DNA of 64,000 bases, taken from Mugil cephalus (taxonomy: Eukaryota > Chordata > Actinopteri > Mugiliformes > Mugilidae). The translations under genes and the position numbers were made by a program. Positions 12,446 through 26,107 of the stretch are shown here, piece by piece. The notes beneath the pieces are model-generated. The model saw only the letters and a list, made by a program, of their open reading frames with translations. It had not been told where the DNA came from and did no database searches. The stretch's first letter is position 1, and every line of letters begins with the position of its first letter. Location: NCBI RefSeq assembly GCF_022458985.1, contig NC_061783.1, forward strand, positions 9,392,413 to 9,456,412. The letters are read 5' to 3'.

Positions 12446-14619
12446 TCAGGCGGGGGGGCAACGAGAGCTCTGTTTTGACTCTCAGTTAGTGTGGGGAAAT
12501 GCGTGTACACAGATCAAACAGGAGTCAGTCATCAAATCCAAATGAGAAAGAATCTCTCATCCAAATATTAGTTAAACAAACTAATAATTTAGTTCTTTTT
12601 GGCACATTTAGGAGAAGATTTCTTCTCACTAGAGGCAGATTCATTCGCATGAGAGTGAAAGTGGCTTCCAAAGTTTCTGGATGATTTGTTATTTAGATGA
12701 TTAGATTAATGGCCATCTGGGGGTCATTTGAGCTCTGCAGTTTGAACTATTTACACAATTGTTTCTGTCTTTTATTATGTTGAAAACAATGATTCATAAA
12801 TTTGTGAAGAGTTAACACTGTGATCCTATTTCCTTATGTGACTCCCAGTGCGCCTGGAATTCGATTTCGCGATTCCATGTTGTCTTTTCCATCTGCTGCC
12901 TGTTGTTACAGGAGTGTGTGGGACGTTTCCTGGACCTGCTGTTGGGACTGTGAGCTTTTCCAGGGAAAACATGCAGTCATCATGCAGGATCTTTTCTTAA
13001 AAGGTTGGCGCGGGCCTTTCTCCGCGAGCTATTGCCATACTTAGCATTAGCATTAACTTCACACCAACTCAAATTGAAAACGACCTAGCATAACTCACAA
13101 TGCAAATAGACTGATGCGGCGGTGCTTTTTGGCCGGCTCGCAAGCTAACCTTAAATTCACCCGAGCTTCTCATTCTGCTGATGACACATAGCACCCCTGA
13201 CTACATGTCTGCAAACCCCATCAATGCTCTTGCTTTTGTCACCTTCCTGACTCTGCTTAAGCATTTGAACATCCAATAAAGTAAATCAAAATAAGAGTTT
13301 TTATAGCTACTTTTTTTTTTTTTTTGGAAGCACTGCTTCTGCTGAGTGTGCAGGCTCTTTCAGAGCAGACCTCGCTTCACTGACATACCCACACCTGGGA
13401 GCTGCCCACTGCTGTCACAGTATTCCACTACTGGCCATTATCACTATTGGGGAAAAGGATTTGAAAGCTATTTCTATAGCTGTTTCTTTTTCATACTGGT
13501 GACACAGAGAAGGCGTTTGAGTCTATCCAGTTAGTGTCTTAGTTTGTCTTAGAATACTTCAGAATGAATCATGTCCTTAATGCACATAGCTCTATTGGTA
13601 CAAACCACTAAAAAAAAAAAAACATATGGGAAATAAACTATATAGTTAAGTGCTAGGCATAGATTTGTCATGTGTGAGATTTTGCTAGTCAAACAGGTGA
13701 AAGTTGGGTGGGTGAAACACTCCTGCAGGAGGGTTTGGCATTTTACCGTGCCAGTACTAGCTAACTGATTAGGTAACCAGAATCTAAAAGGAAACAAAGA
13801 GTTGATGGCCAAGTTTATAATTCCTGTGTGGTTGCTCACAGTCCACCTTACAAACTGTTGCTTTTAAAGCATGCAAGGTTTTAAACCTACTCTATTTTTG
13901 AGGGCGGTCCTTTCCATGTTATTCCTCATCAAGTTCCTTGTCAGCTTTGTCCGACAATTTCGCTCACGCTGATTTCATGTCCCTAATCACTGCATAAACA
14001 CAGACCTCACTCACTAATGTTTAAAATGAACATAATGGCTAAAATGCATCTTCTAATGAACGCGTATAACACCGTGAGCACATATGCGTCTGATGCTGTG
14101 TGTACAAGCTGGTGTGTGTTTGACTATATGCAACGTGTGCAGGTCTCCCTGTTGCGTCGTATTGGAGATCATTGTGCATCCATCAGTATGCCGTTAAGCA
14201 GCGGCCAGTGAGGATATGAAATGGCTCTCACTTTGGGGCTATCGCTGATCAATGCTCATAAACATTTAATGTCATAATCAGCCATCAGGCGGCACAATAA
14301 CACATCAGCACTAACAGCTTTGGGTGTCAGGACGGCAACACACACGTTCATGCGTGAATGTGTGCACAAGAGTCACTTCTTTAGTGTTACATCTCTGGTA
14401 CATTGAGTATGTATATTTTATGTGGAAAGAACCTCTGCTCTGAACCACACATTAAATGTCTTGCCTCACACACCATTAAACAAACACACACCATCAAACA
14501 TTCGGGCTCTGGAATAATGTGTGTATGAGGTTATGCTATGTGCTGGGTGAAAGATGAAAGAGAGATAGATAGAGGGAGGGTGGTGTGGTGGGGATGGGGG
14601 GGTATTATCAGGGGAGGGC
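12446..14619. other. Intergenic
   Basis: Ordinary AT-rich sequence with a T15 run at 13,311-13,325 and an A run at 13,611-13,622. No gene recognised. Confidence 0.5.
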
Positions 14620-15000
14620 TTTACAAAGTAAGCCAATTTATACAAGGTATCCCGGCACGAATTAGCGGCTAATGACTCTATTAGCTTTCATTTTTGCACC
14701 GAGGAGATTTGCCTGCATAAATTAGGGCCTGATCATTGGCAAAGTGTCACGGCCAAAGGACAGTTTATAAATACAACAGCCAGGCCCTGTCAGCCGCACC
14801 AAGCGCTGATATAGACGTCTCTGCAGACTTTGTTGTTGAGCGCAACAGACTTGTGCCAGTCAGACAGTGACAGGGGACCGTGGGGGTCCCGGGGGGAGCT
14901 CTCTCGCCATCGTCCCTGAAAAGGTCAACTTGACGCGGGCACAGCCCATTGACCTGCCCCCCTGTCGGCTCCGCTGATAAAAATCAGATAAACTTAAGAC
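14620..15000. promoter_or_regulatory. Candidate conserved noncoding element
   Basis: 380 bases of high-complexity sequence with AATTAGCGGCTAATGAC, GCATAAATTAGGG, a CDX/Hox-like TTTATAAATA, TGACAG at 14,868 and GATAAAAATCAGATAAAC. A short palindrome (GGGACC...GGTCCC, about 14,875-14,891) lies inside. It reads as a strong enhancer candidate for its length and motif density. Confidence 0.45.
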
Positions 15001-17865
15001 CACTTATCGATCCAGGCTGCAGAGCCTTAGGCAAATGTTGGCTGAGCTCTCCTCCTCCTCCTCCTCCTCTTCTTCTTCCTTCTCCTTGTCCTCGTCTCCT
15101 GTGCATATGATTAAACACAAGCAAATTAAAAGAAAGGGCTGAGGCGGAGTGGGAGAAGGATAGAGGACAGATCGCACAGGCAGGAACCCTTGTTTCTCTG
15201 AGGAGAGGAGGGGAGGCGGCGTTATTAAGAGGTGAGAGGATGAAAAGTGGGAGAAGGGACAGTAAGATTAATCGCAGAAATTTGAGCAGAGACAAGGAAA
15301 TTTCATTAACTATGAGGGCACTTGTTAGAGCTAAATGGTCAGAGAGAGGCGGGAGGTGGAGGGATGAGCGAGGCAGGCTGTGAGAGGTGACAGAAGTGGT
15401 ACAAAAGAAAAAAGATGTACGTTGTACGCGCTCGTGCTACTTCTAACTTCCCCTTCCAGGTGGAGATAACACCAGAACAAAAGGGGGGAGAGCACCACAG
15501 ATGAGTGAGAGCGGCTGTGGTTTGGAAGGGGAGACATGACGGGTCCTGCAGCAGGAAGGATACAGAGCTGAGCGAAAGGCCAGGAGTCAAAGCAAGTGAG
15601 AGAAGACCAAGCACAGACTGCCGCAGGGAGACAGAATTAGAGCACAACTGCAGGAGAAACGAGGGAGCGATGCAGAGGTGCAGCGCATCTGGCTGGCAAC
15701 ACTTTCACCCCAGCAATCAGACCACACATCCTCTGCAGTTTCGCTCGCCATACCCTCTCACAGCATCTTGTTCGCCAGGCTCGGTGTCTGTCTGCTGCCC
15801 TCTGCACCCGCGCTATCTTCCCACACTTCCTCCCTTCAAGCCTTCGCCAAGGCTTTTTTTCTGTACAGAACCACACACACACACACGTACTGTACGCACA
15901 CACGCTGCCTCTGTCTTGCTGCCTCTGTGTTCCTCTCAGGAGGATGAGCGCTACAGCTCAGGGCAAAGAGGCGCTGATAAGGCGACAGGAGTGTGACGCG
16001 AGTGGGGGCCGATGACCACAGATAACACACTTGCTTGTGCGTGCGCGTGTCAGCGTGTTTGTGTGTGTGTGTGTGTGGGTGAGGCCTGTAGCCATCGGGA
16101 TGTAAGTGGGAATGATGAGGGCACCCCGTTATCTGCTCTGTCGGTGTCAGCGCCTCCATCTAGTGTCGGCTTTCTTACCAGTGTGTGTGTGTGTGTGTGT
16201 CTGTGTGTGTGTGTGTGTTGCTATGGGGCGATAGTTGTCTGGTGAGCAGGAAGTGCAGTCTGGGTCAGACTGGTGACACATGCAGCACAGCCTCTAGTGT
16301 CTGTCTTGCTCTCTCGTGCTCTTGCAAAGTGTGTATTTGTGCGTGTGTGAGAGAGAGAGAGAGACAAAGAGAGAGAGAGAGCATTAGTCTAATCAGCACA
16401 GCAGAAGAACAAAACACGACAAATGAAGAGAAGTAGAGTTTGTATTTTAATTATTTAAGCCAAATCGACCAGGTTGTAGTCTGCTCCCATCGGTGCTTTT
16501 CAACCTTTTTTTTTGTGTCATGTGTTCAATTTGCACATTTACTTAAGGATGTTACAGTAACCTTGCAGGAATTTGTCAGAACAAAACTTTCTCTCATATA
16601 AATCGCTTGCATATCCAACACAGTTGCAGGTGAAATGTACAAAAAGAGGTGAAGACGCAGGTGTGCACAGCAGAAGAGGAGTTATGAGTGAGTACTGGGA
16701 TACAGCCATGGCTCACAGCTTCAGTCCTCTGCTGCCAACTACTGGAGAATATTTGAAACAGCAGGAAAGTCACAGTCAGTAAGAAGATTTTTCACACGTT
16801 CTTTAGCATTCTGTGATTTCTCTCCCTGTGTGATGCCTCGGCCACTGTGAAGACAGAATGAGCACAGTGTTCTGTAGTGAAGAAAGTGAAGAAAATTGGT
16901 GATAATTTCTCATTTTGTGTTTTGAGTAGTGACATAATGAAATTTAGTGTAGGATCAACATGTAAAAGCTTAGCATCATATTTGCCAATGGAGCGAGAGG
17001 ATTTAAAGGGTAAGAAGTAATAACATTTGACACAAATTCACGAAGGCCTATAAATATTTTTTTCTTATTTATTCAAAAAATATATTTTCCAATACAGACT
17101 GAAAGACTGAAGTCTGTCGTAACAGTCAGCTCTTTAATATTCCTGTTTCAAACCGTGCAACTGTTTTCTTTTGAGGACAGGAGAGTTCATCAACAGCTTT
17201 TTTTAAGTGAAGTATGGTGCTGATTTTTAAAATGTCATTTAGCCCCCCTGAGTATGACAGTTATCCCTTTCCTGTGCAATAGTCTGTCATTCTCTGCCAA
17301 AACATATTACTTCAAATACACATACATTATCTGACTATAGGACTTGGTTTCCAAAATATGGCTTTTTCATATGCATGGGAAAAACAAACAAACAAAAAAA
17401 ACACAATGGCCACTCCGACTCTTATCTGAAGTAATTTCACCTCTCTCCACTGCACAACCAAATACACCGCAAAACACGTCTGGTGCGACACAGGGAGTAG
17501 ACTTTATCATTTTAAATGTATGTATATGATGCAGGAACGTGATTCATATGGACAAAACCCGATATAACTCATTGGAGATAGGTCGTTATGATTACACAGA
17601 GTGCTTTCCACTGGCCATTATCATTCAAGTGCATCTTTACACTGAAGGACACAGCCGACCCTGTTTAGACACTGTGTGGAACAAAATGTGGCTCAGTTTG
17701 TGTGTGTGTGCGCGCGAGAGAGAGTGTGTGATGGAGACCTAATCCACTAATCCAGCTTTTTATTTGGAAGACGCGGGGAACAGGTGCACGGAATACTGCC
17801 GAGTGAGAGTGAGTTTTCCTGAACTATCTCCACAGTGTCATTAACAGTGCAGTGCAAGTCATCGC
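15001..17865. other. Intergenic with microsatellites
   Basis: (CTC)n at 15,048-15,080, TG runs at 16,059-16,078 and 16,180-16,219, GA runs at 16,349-16,381. The 163-codon open frame at 15,505-15,996 is Ser/His/Pro-rich shadow sequence with no recognisable domain. Confidence 0.5.
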
Positions 17866-17899
17866 GTGTGTGTGTGTGCGCGCGTGCGTGTCTGTCTGC

Positions 17900-17979
<80 letters not shown>

Positions 17980-17980
17980 T
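17866..17980. repeat. (TG)n/(CG)n microsatellite
   Basis: A long TG run, flanked on both sides by alternating GC (gcgcgcg) steps, of a type prone to Z-DNA. Confidence 0.95.
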
Positions 17981-18229
17981 TGAGTGCAGCCATGAGAGGT
18001 GAATACGCCTATTTCATCATAAGTTGCAGTGGACAGTAAAAGATGCAAATAGGCTCAATAAAATATCTGTTATTTTTAAAATCTAATATTGATGATTCAA
18101 TATCTGGGCTCTCAATAAAACGCTGCAGTAAATGGCTGGTGGATTTATATATAACCATAACCTGACCATAAGGTTAAGTGTTCCTAATAGTTATAAATGA
18201 GAGGCTGCCCGTTACTTTTGTTTATTGGC

Positions 18230-18645
18230 ATGCTTTCTTTGGGTCCCCTCGCTGATTCCAGTAATATAACATGTCGCTCTCACCGAGCTGCAAAATGAGA
18301 TTAGACTCTGACATGGGCCCCGCATCATCCACCGACAAGAACGCACCATGAACTCTTCACCCGGGGACGGCACGGAGGCGAGACGACGCACGGAGGCAGG
18401 ATATCCAAGCAGGAAGACAGGGGAGGCTTGCAAGGCGAAGGGGGGAGCGGCTGCGCGCACCGTGGAGCTCCGGGCGCGCGCTCCCGTTGCTTGAAGGATT
18501 ATACATTCAAGCCTGCCATCTACCGACGGGGAAATGCAACGGCGTCCTCAAATGTGAGCTCTGAGAAAAGTAATACATACGCTGTTATTCCTTTCAATAA
18601 TATCTGCTTGAATGCGGTTTTCATATTATCACGGGGTTATTAAGA
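18230..18645. promoter_or_regulatory. CpG-rich noncoding block
   Basis: CpG density rises sharply between 18,340 and 18,550 compared with flanks. An inverted pair GCTTGAA...TTCAAGC (18,489-18,512) encloses GGATTATACA. No supported gene starts here. It could be an orphan CpG island or enhancer. Confidence 0.35.
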
Positions 18646-18855
18646 CACAGTCCATTCCTATTAGGTTATAATAGAAATAGTTGTAGTTTAATACTATGAT
18701 GGTTTGCCTCTCTTGGCGACACGCACAATTGATACTTTGAAATATTCCTTTTTCATAGCTATATTTACCAGCATTCAAAGTGCTCTTCATGTGTAAGTAC
18801 TTGTCCTATGGTAAATACTTAGGGAGAGTATCAGCAAGTGAGGCGTCGTTTGTCC

Positions 18856-19160
18856 AACACTACCATTCAAAAGTTTGGACACACATTCTCATTCAGTTAA
18901 TTGAAGGTTCAATTCAGTTGGATTCAATTTTACTTATGTAGCATCAGCAGCAATATAAATACAAATTGCCTGAAGACGCTTCAAAAAAATTGGGCTTGAC
19001 ACCTCCAGACTTAGCCTGAAGGTGACAGTGGCAAAAAAAAAAAAAAAAAAATCCCTTTTAACAGGAAGAAACCTTGACCAGAACCCAACTCATATGTATG
19101 GACCCATCTCCCTAAGGCCGGCCGGCTAAGTTGTGTCCAGAGTTTTGACTGGTAGTGTAT
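18856..19160. mobile_element. Tc1/mariner-like MITE containing another repeat
   Basis: The left end ACACTACCATTCAAAAGTTT (18857 on) and the right end, read in reverse complement as TACACTACCAGTCAAAACTC (from 19159), form inverted repeats of about 27 bp of the common fish Tc1-like type. The interior holds a second family (ttcaattcagttggattcaa, then ccttttaacaggaagaaacc and a long A tract at 19032-19050), so it looks nested or composite. No transposase is present. Confidence 0.65.
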
Positions 19161-21499
19161 AGAGAGAACCAATATGGCTACGATGCCGTAAGTACATACA
19201 CACAGTACATGTACAGCAGAGGAGGAGCTGCAGGAGAAGGAGAAACAGAAGGCAGTTTTATTACTCTGCTTTTATGGCTTTCACTCAGGTCTCTTATCCT
19301 GAGTTTAACAGGGCTAAAGGCAAAAGGTTTTAAGTGAGTGAGTGTGTGAGCGAGTGTGTGTCTGAGTGCGTGTGTGCGCGTGTGTCCAAGAGGGACAGAG
19401 ATGAAAGCAGAAAAGGTGGGGGTTACTGCCCATTAGTGATGGTTGCACATGTAGGCCAAGGCCACATGATGCTGGACTGAGCTCAACACAGTCATTTCTG
19501 AAGTAATGCCAGTCACTGTTTAATTCGCGGTAGTATGTCATCTTAAAATGAAAGGTTTTTAACCCTTGATTTGCTCTTAATCTTGCATAAACCCGTATCC
19601 GACGCTGGATGAAAACGGATGATTAGAAGGCTAGGAATTTAATTCTGAACGCACAAGAATTGTGAAACTAGCCAACGGCTCAAGGAAAGCGGTCGTTCCC
19701 ACGTCATTCTTCTCAAAAAGCTTCTTAACCAGTTCCGACGTCACAATATTTACACATTGTCTTCATAGCATTTCCTGAGATGCATCTTGTGCTGCATCAT
19801 TTTACAATTTGTTTATAATGCATGTAAACAAACACTTCCTCCCTGTTCTCTGATTGCTCTGAGAATGGACACAATCATTTCAAACATGGAGCAACACAAC
19901 GTCTGCGTGTCATCCTGATATCACTGTGCAGTAATGAAGGTTATGTAAGCAGGGAGTGCATGGTGTCTGTGTGGCCGCTGCATGGGGCCCAGCGCCCTTT
20001 GGTGATCATATGTTATCGTTTATCTTGCATTCTAATGGATTTTGGAGCTCTTCCTGATCTATAAAATGTAACATTTGGGTTTGAGCAGGCCAATCCGTTG
20101 CTATATTTTCTCTGAACGCTGCTGCTTCCATGAGGTCAAAGTGCACGGAGAACTTAGAAAATACCTTTGGTCTGAGCCTGGAGAGAAAGCAGCCTTGTAA
20201 ATCATTGCTGAAATCAAGGCATACTTTCTTTTATTGCTTTTTGGCTTATTTTGTGCTTGTGAGAATGAAAGTAACTGCAGTTCTTCAATCTAAAAAAAAA
20301 AAAAAATGAATTTTTGACAACAAAATGATGTTTGGCTCCATCATGCATGCTGATGATCCCTGTTCACAGAGATGTCTCGCCATCATTGTGGGAAATGGGG
20401 TACTGTCTGATGAGAACAGTTTACATCCGGAGCAAACTTCTCAGTGTCAAAACATTTATAACCAAAATTTTATTAATGTCTGCAAGAATGTCTCTAAGAT
20501 TCTCTTGTGTGCATGTGTGTGTATGAGAGAGAATATGTGTATGTGACTTGATTCTTTTTTTATGAGAACCTTTTAGAAGCTTGATCACTTGATCTATTTT
20601 CAATATTAACATAATGGTTGCATAGTAACTAGTATCAAAACAAGAAAACATTGGAGTAATTATTGTGATTTGCATTGATTTCTACTTCTTCTTCTTCTTT
20701 TGTGGATGACAGGCAAGCGTCAATTAAAAAAAAAAAAAAAAAAAAAAAAGACTTCCAACATCTATTACCTGGAACAGTAGTGATAAGCATAGTGTGAAAA
20801 CCTGACAGGGCAACAGTGATGTGCAAAAGGAACAAAGGAGGTTGAGGGCATGGTGGTCAGATAACGATCTAGCCAACAACTTACCAAAGATCACGCCGTA
20901 AACAAATACCATAGGGACAAAGAGAAAATATGAAACGGATTTTTCTGCGCTGGAAAATTCTGTGGCGGAGGACGTACTGCGCGTTGGCCTCTAGATGGCA
21001 GTAGAAGACAGACAGTGGCTGCGGCCCTGTTCCATCTGGCAGGCCTTTGTGTTTGGGCGAGGAAAGTCTCACTAATTGTGTTTTAATGTCACATTTAGGC
21101 CCCTGCAACCTGCACTTGGTGATCACATTTAGAAAGGCTCCACACTAGCATTATGTTTTTATAGCCTCGATTAAATTGGACCTGTTAATGGGCCTGTATC
21201 AGTGGTCGCTGATATAGCTTTCTACATCATCACCAACACACACACACACACACACACGGAGGACCTATATAAACAGACACTCGCCAAAGAGTTCTGCTTG
21301 CCAATGCCTAAAGTGTGCCTAAAGTGTTTACTTGCAGTAAATGTACCTTGTTTCTTGATGATGAAGTTACAAGGGCCCGCTTGTATCAATTCATTTCTGC
21401 CTGTGTTTCAAACTGATTCCATCTAATTCTATTACAATCTGCTAAAAAAACCTGCACCCGCGATCGCCTACACCACACATAAAACTATAATTGACAATC
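19161..21499. other. Intergenic
   Basis: Contains the A24 tract (20,726), an A14 run at 20,292-20,305 and a CA run at 21,238-21,257. No gene recognised. Confidence 0.5.
20726..20749. repeat. A24 homopolymer
   Basis: Twenty-four A residues preceded by a (CTT)n stretch. No retroposed gene is visible on either side. Confidence 0.95.
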
Positions 21500-21860
21500 T
21501 TCTCTGCTGTCGTCATATTAGGGGCGGATTAAATGCAACGTGGAGGCGCACATCGGGCGGACCATAATTAATATGAACTGTTTACGGCGTCGACGGGGCC
21601 ACATTGGTTAATGGTGTTGTTTATTGTGTTGCAGGAGCCCCGCGTTTCCGGCGCATCAATCCTCGTGTCAGGGCCCGGGCCCCGGTGTCGCGCAGGAGTG
21701 ATGGCCGCGCGGTGATTATAACGGAATAAAAGGACGTAATGAAGTGCTTTCCGCCCCGTTATTCTCGCATGCCCGGCGTCTGTCAGCCACCTCCATGCCG
21801 CTGTCTTGACGCTCCACTCCTCCCCCTCTCCACCTCTCCGTCCCGCCACTTTATTCCACG
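21500..21860. promoter_or_regulatory. CpG-rich candidate conserved noncoding element
   Basis: Mixes CpG-rich sequence with CATAATTAATATGAAC, TGGTTAATGGTGTTGTTTATTG and GTGATTATAACGG. No repeat and no plausible ORF. Composition differs from the AT-rich sequence on both sides. Confidence 0.4.
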
Positions 21861-24800
21861 TATAACTGTGTGTTTTCTATCTCTTTAAATTTGACTTCTT
21901 CACCCGTGGCGTCCTATAAACTTAAATTACTAACGTGTTGACAGGCGCTATTGCTGCATACCTGCTGTTTGTGTGTGTCTGTGCGGCTTTCACATTAACG
22001 CCCTCCTCGTGGCTTGTGTTAATATTAACACGCTCGTGCATTTGCCATGTTTCTATATTTAATTTGTGCACATAGCTGTATAGCCTTTGTGTGCACAAGA
22101 GAGAAGGAGGGAGGAGGGACGGAGGGAGGGAGACTAATGGAACAGGTTGGTGGTGATTAATTGAAGAAATAGAGAGTTGATTGTAGTAATTAAACAAAAC
22201 AAGGTAAAGCAAACGACTGGGCCGCCATCTGGGCCCGCAGGCTGAGAGCACATGCATTTACCCACTGCCAAGCACACCATTTATTTACCCATATAAAGAT
22301 GCTAGGGGACCGGCTGGGGCTCACTGTGCTTGTTTGTTTGTGTGTGTATATGCCTTCATGAGCTTTTTTTCTTTATTGTCAGAGAGAAAGAATTAGTCAT
22401 ATGCCAGTGCGTATATGTGCGTGTATGATCTAATGTTTTGTTTTCAGCTGAAAACTGAGCTGGTGCCTCAAAATGGCAACGCTGATGTGGCCGTAAAAGT
22501 GCTGCATGTTTCCACATATTTGCATCCGTGATGGTAGAGACATCTATCTCGTGTCACTCTGCTGATCATCTTTTCTGCTTTGCTGGATAAACATCACAAT
22601 CAAGCGATGCAGCTCTGGAGAGTGGATGTGCAGAGGTGCATGGCAGAGACACTGATGGGACCGGATTAATTAACGCGCACACACATATCAAAATATAGCC
22701 GGAGCCGCGCACATCCACATAGCCCCGCAATTTCAAGTGCTAATGCTTTTATGCATGCGCACACACACAAAATCTGAGCAGACATCCACCCGCACACACT
22801 TACGGGCTCTGTGTTATTTTTGAAATCAGTCAACCATCAGCTAAATCTGGTCTCTTCATTTTGCCGAGCGCTTCAGAGGGAAACTGTGAGGAGTGGTGTG
22901 CGCATATGAAATTGCTTACATTATATGCTGCAATGTTTTTCCAATGGGCTGGAACATATTAAGCTGAAAATGAATAGCAGGTCTTCTCGACACCATGTTG
23001 CGCGGTGGCTAAGCCTTCACTTCCTCTTCTCCGAGCGCTCCATCACGGCGACAGCTGTCACTTTTATAGCCTGTGTATGTGTCTGCTTGTGTGCATATAC
23101 TGCGTTTGTGCCATATGTTTGAATGCATCAGCATGCGCGCGTGTGTGCGTGCGTTTGTGTGAGCGCGTGTGCTCGCTGTGGTGCCGTGGTGTGCTGTGTG
23201 GCCCTCCATAACAGGTCATATGTTGAGACAAAGGATCACATATGCCTGACTCCCACTGGAAGGGAAGCCATGCTCGTCTATTTGTTTTAGAGCCAGTCGT
23301 ACAAATCAAGAAGTTGTTCAAATGATGTGCGTACAGTTGATTATCATAAATATGACATCTTTTATATACCCCCACCCTGTAGGGTGGATGCAGCTGAGCA
23401 TGTGCATGTGTTTGGGTACGTCTGTGATTTCTCTGTGTTCACATATGCATATTTATGCATGTGTGTGTGTGTGTGTGCGTGTGTGTGTGTGTCAGACGGT
23501 GGCTCATTGGTATGCTGAGTGTCTCCGGTTCCCCTGTGGTGCTGGGTGGGATAGGAAGCATCTGTCACCTCTGCAGAGATCTAGCATGCTGCCGACTTAA
23601 CCCTTAAAGCGCCACATCACCTGAGGGCTGCTATCAGTGACTGAGTGAGAGAGAGAGAGAGAGAGAGAGAGGGAGCAGTGGAGAGAGGGAAAGCAATTTC
23701 CATTGGTTGAAACACTCAAGAGGGAGGGCCTCCCGTCAGGATTTGTGGCTTGATTGATCAATTCAAGGGAGGAGCAAATACAGACAGGCATGGCCTATCC
23801 TGGCAGGAGGTGGAGCCTCGTCACTGCAGCAACCCAACACCTTGACAACCTATTGAGCATCCAAGAAAATTGCTGACATATTGCTCTCTCTCTCTCTACT
23901 TTTCTTATCCAAAATGTCTCTTTGTGTAAGTGATGAGAGGTTCACACGGGTTTGCATGTATGTTTGTAAAGGCCATATTATTTTCAAAGAGGTGGAATAC
24001 TATACGTAGTGGCAGGATTTAATGCAGATTTGATTGGTTGCAAGATCACAATGTTTGCTTTTTGAATGTAGTGATGACTAATTACAGCAATAGCTGGTTT
24101 GCTGAATGTGAGAACATTGATCACACTAGCTCGCTGATACCTTTTTTCTCTGCACTGTGACTTTTTCTTCCCACTGGTCATCTACTATCGGTACTTCCCC
24201 TCATTTTGTTAAATAAATAGTTTAATTGGGGCTAACAAGCTTGCTAACAGTCGGTAGGTTGCTAATAGGCCTGTGTGCTCACACAAATGATTCAGAGGAT
24301 GTATTTGTATCATTAGCTGTGCTCCTCATTTAGAGGAGTGTGTGTGCTCCAACAGAGGAAGGTGAAATAAAAGTGAACGGCGCAAAATGGCTGGTAAGGG
24401 TTTCCGTTCCATCTAAATTTAGCACTCTAAAGACAGTGGCGAGTGGCATACAGTTATGGATTAAAAGCAGAGAAATTCTCTATATGAGCTTCGTGCAAAT
24501 GCATTTATATGTGTGTGTGTGTGTTCATGTGTGTGTGTCCTCTGGGTGTCATTGAGATGTGGTATAAATCAGCTGCTTGTGTGCGAGCAGCGAGCTGCAG
24601 TAAATTAGCCACGTTTTAATTGTGTCTATAATAGATGACTGTAATTAGTCAAGGCTCTTCCTCAGCCTCTACTGCCCTGACATAATCATCTTCTAGCCAA
24701 ACTACACATCTCTTCATATCTCCATGTCGCCATTCTTCATCCATCTGTAGCCTGCAGGGACAGGAGGGATCTTCTCCCTGTCCTCTTAGGATTCCCCACT

Positions 24801-26107
24801 CTGACAGCTTCTCTGAGGAAGCCACCAGAGAAAGCCCCCATCTTCTTTTGTCTCGAGTCTCCTCTCCTAACTCCTGCATTTTTCATCAGGAAACCATGTT
24901 CCCTATAGAAGAGACATTCTGAAAGCACATTTCAGATTTAGGTTTAGCTGGGTCATCCACTTTTCAGCTGAAACCTGAAGAAAGTCGACAAAATAAGTAG
25001 TAAATGGCATGATTGCATTCTATTCCACTTGGTTGAGCCTGAAACCAACAATATTAGCTCCTGTCACTTTAAATTACTCCCTCCCTAAAAGCAAGATTTC
25101 TTCTGATAGGCCAGTTCTGCAGAGGCCTTTGCATGTGAGCACCACCTCATTTTCCCTTTGTGGAAGTTCTGAAAACTAACCATAAATCTACTAAGTAACA
25201 TAATCTCTTTTCTTGATCCATTGATTGAATATGGCTGCTTCTCAGATCCATCTGTACATGTTTGAATCAGATCAGGGACATGAGAGTGGACGGCATGGAC
25301 ATTATAGATTATAGCCGCCCATGTGTTTGGTATTAATCTCATTATATGCCTGTTGTGTGACAAGAAAATGTTTATGTTGTATGTTGGAGTAAATTAAATG
25401 CCTACAATCTAATCAAGTCAATTGTACTGTGAGAATGTGAATTTACCAAGAAGGCTGTAAAATGATTGATTGATTGATTGATTGATTGAATAAAGAGATG
25501 CAAGCTGAACTGTTATTCAAACAAAACTGGGAACGGAGTAGACCAAAACGTAAACTGCATAGACTGCACTATATGACTGGCAGTAAGTAAATACCTTCGA
25601 CCCTCTTAATTTATACCAGAGCTTTACCTCATCTTACACTTTTTGCTGCATAAATCATGCAACAAAACTTTAGAGATTTTTAATGATGTTGATGATAATC
25701 TTGGTTTCTACAGGATACACAACATTTGTATTGTATCTGTTCTCTTCCTCCTTTTGTGCTTCTCAAAAAATGATAAATTAAAGGAAGAAATAGCATAAAA
25801 AGTCTTGGCTCATTACTCTTTAAAGTAATTGTGTATAAAACAGCATGGAGTGTCTGGGTGGGAGGTACGCAGTAAATTTCCCAGTGTAAATTTTGCAGTC
25901 CGACTCCTTTAGAGTTGATCCAACTACAGCAAGAGTAAGTTGTCCCCCAACCCTGTGTTGGTGAAAATATTCAGTTAAAAGAGTTAAAAGATATGGCTCT
26001 TTCACTGTGAAATATGCAGTGGATACATACATGCACAACCCCAGACATAATACAAGATAAAGATGTTGTTCACTCAAGTGCTCTACACTCTAGAAGAACA
26101 CGTGTGT
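21861..26107. other. Intergenic
   Basis: Microsatellites at 23,461-23,492 (TG), 23,646-23,671 (GA) and 25,463-25,489 (GATT). The region 22,640-23,060 mixes CpG-bearing and AT-rich sequence and may include further conserved elements. No gene recognised. Confidence 0.5.
25463..25489. repeat. (GATT)n tetranucleotide repeat
   Basis: About seven GATT units. The repeat also creates overlapping TGATTGAT motifs, but as a microsatellite it is weak evidence of regulation. Confidence 0.95.

Noticed and set aside
15505-15996. 163-codon plus-strand open frame
   Set aside because: Overlaps several equally long frames on both strands. Composition follows CA-rich DNA.
25463-25489. Cluster of PBX-like TGATTGAT sites
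   Set aside because: They arise from the GATT microsatellite.
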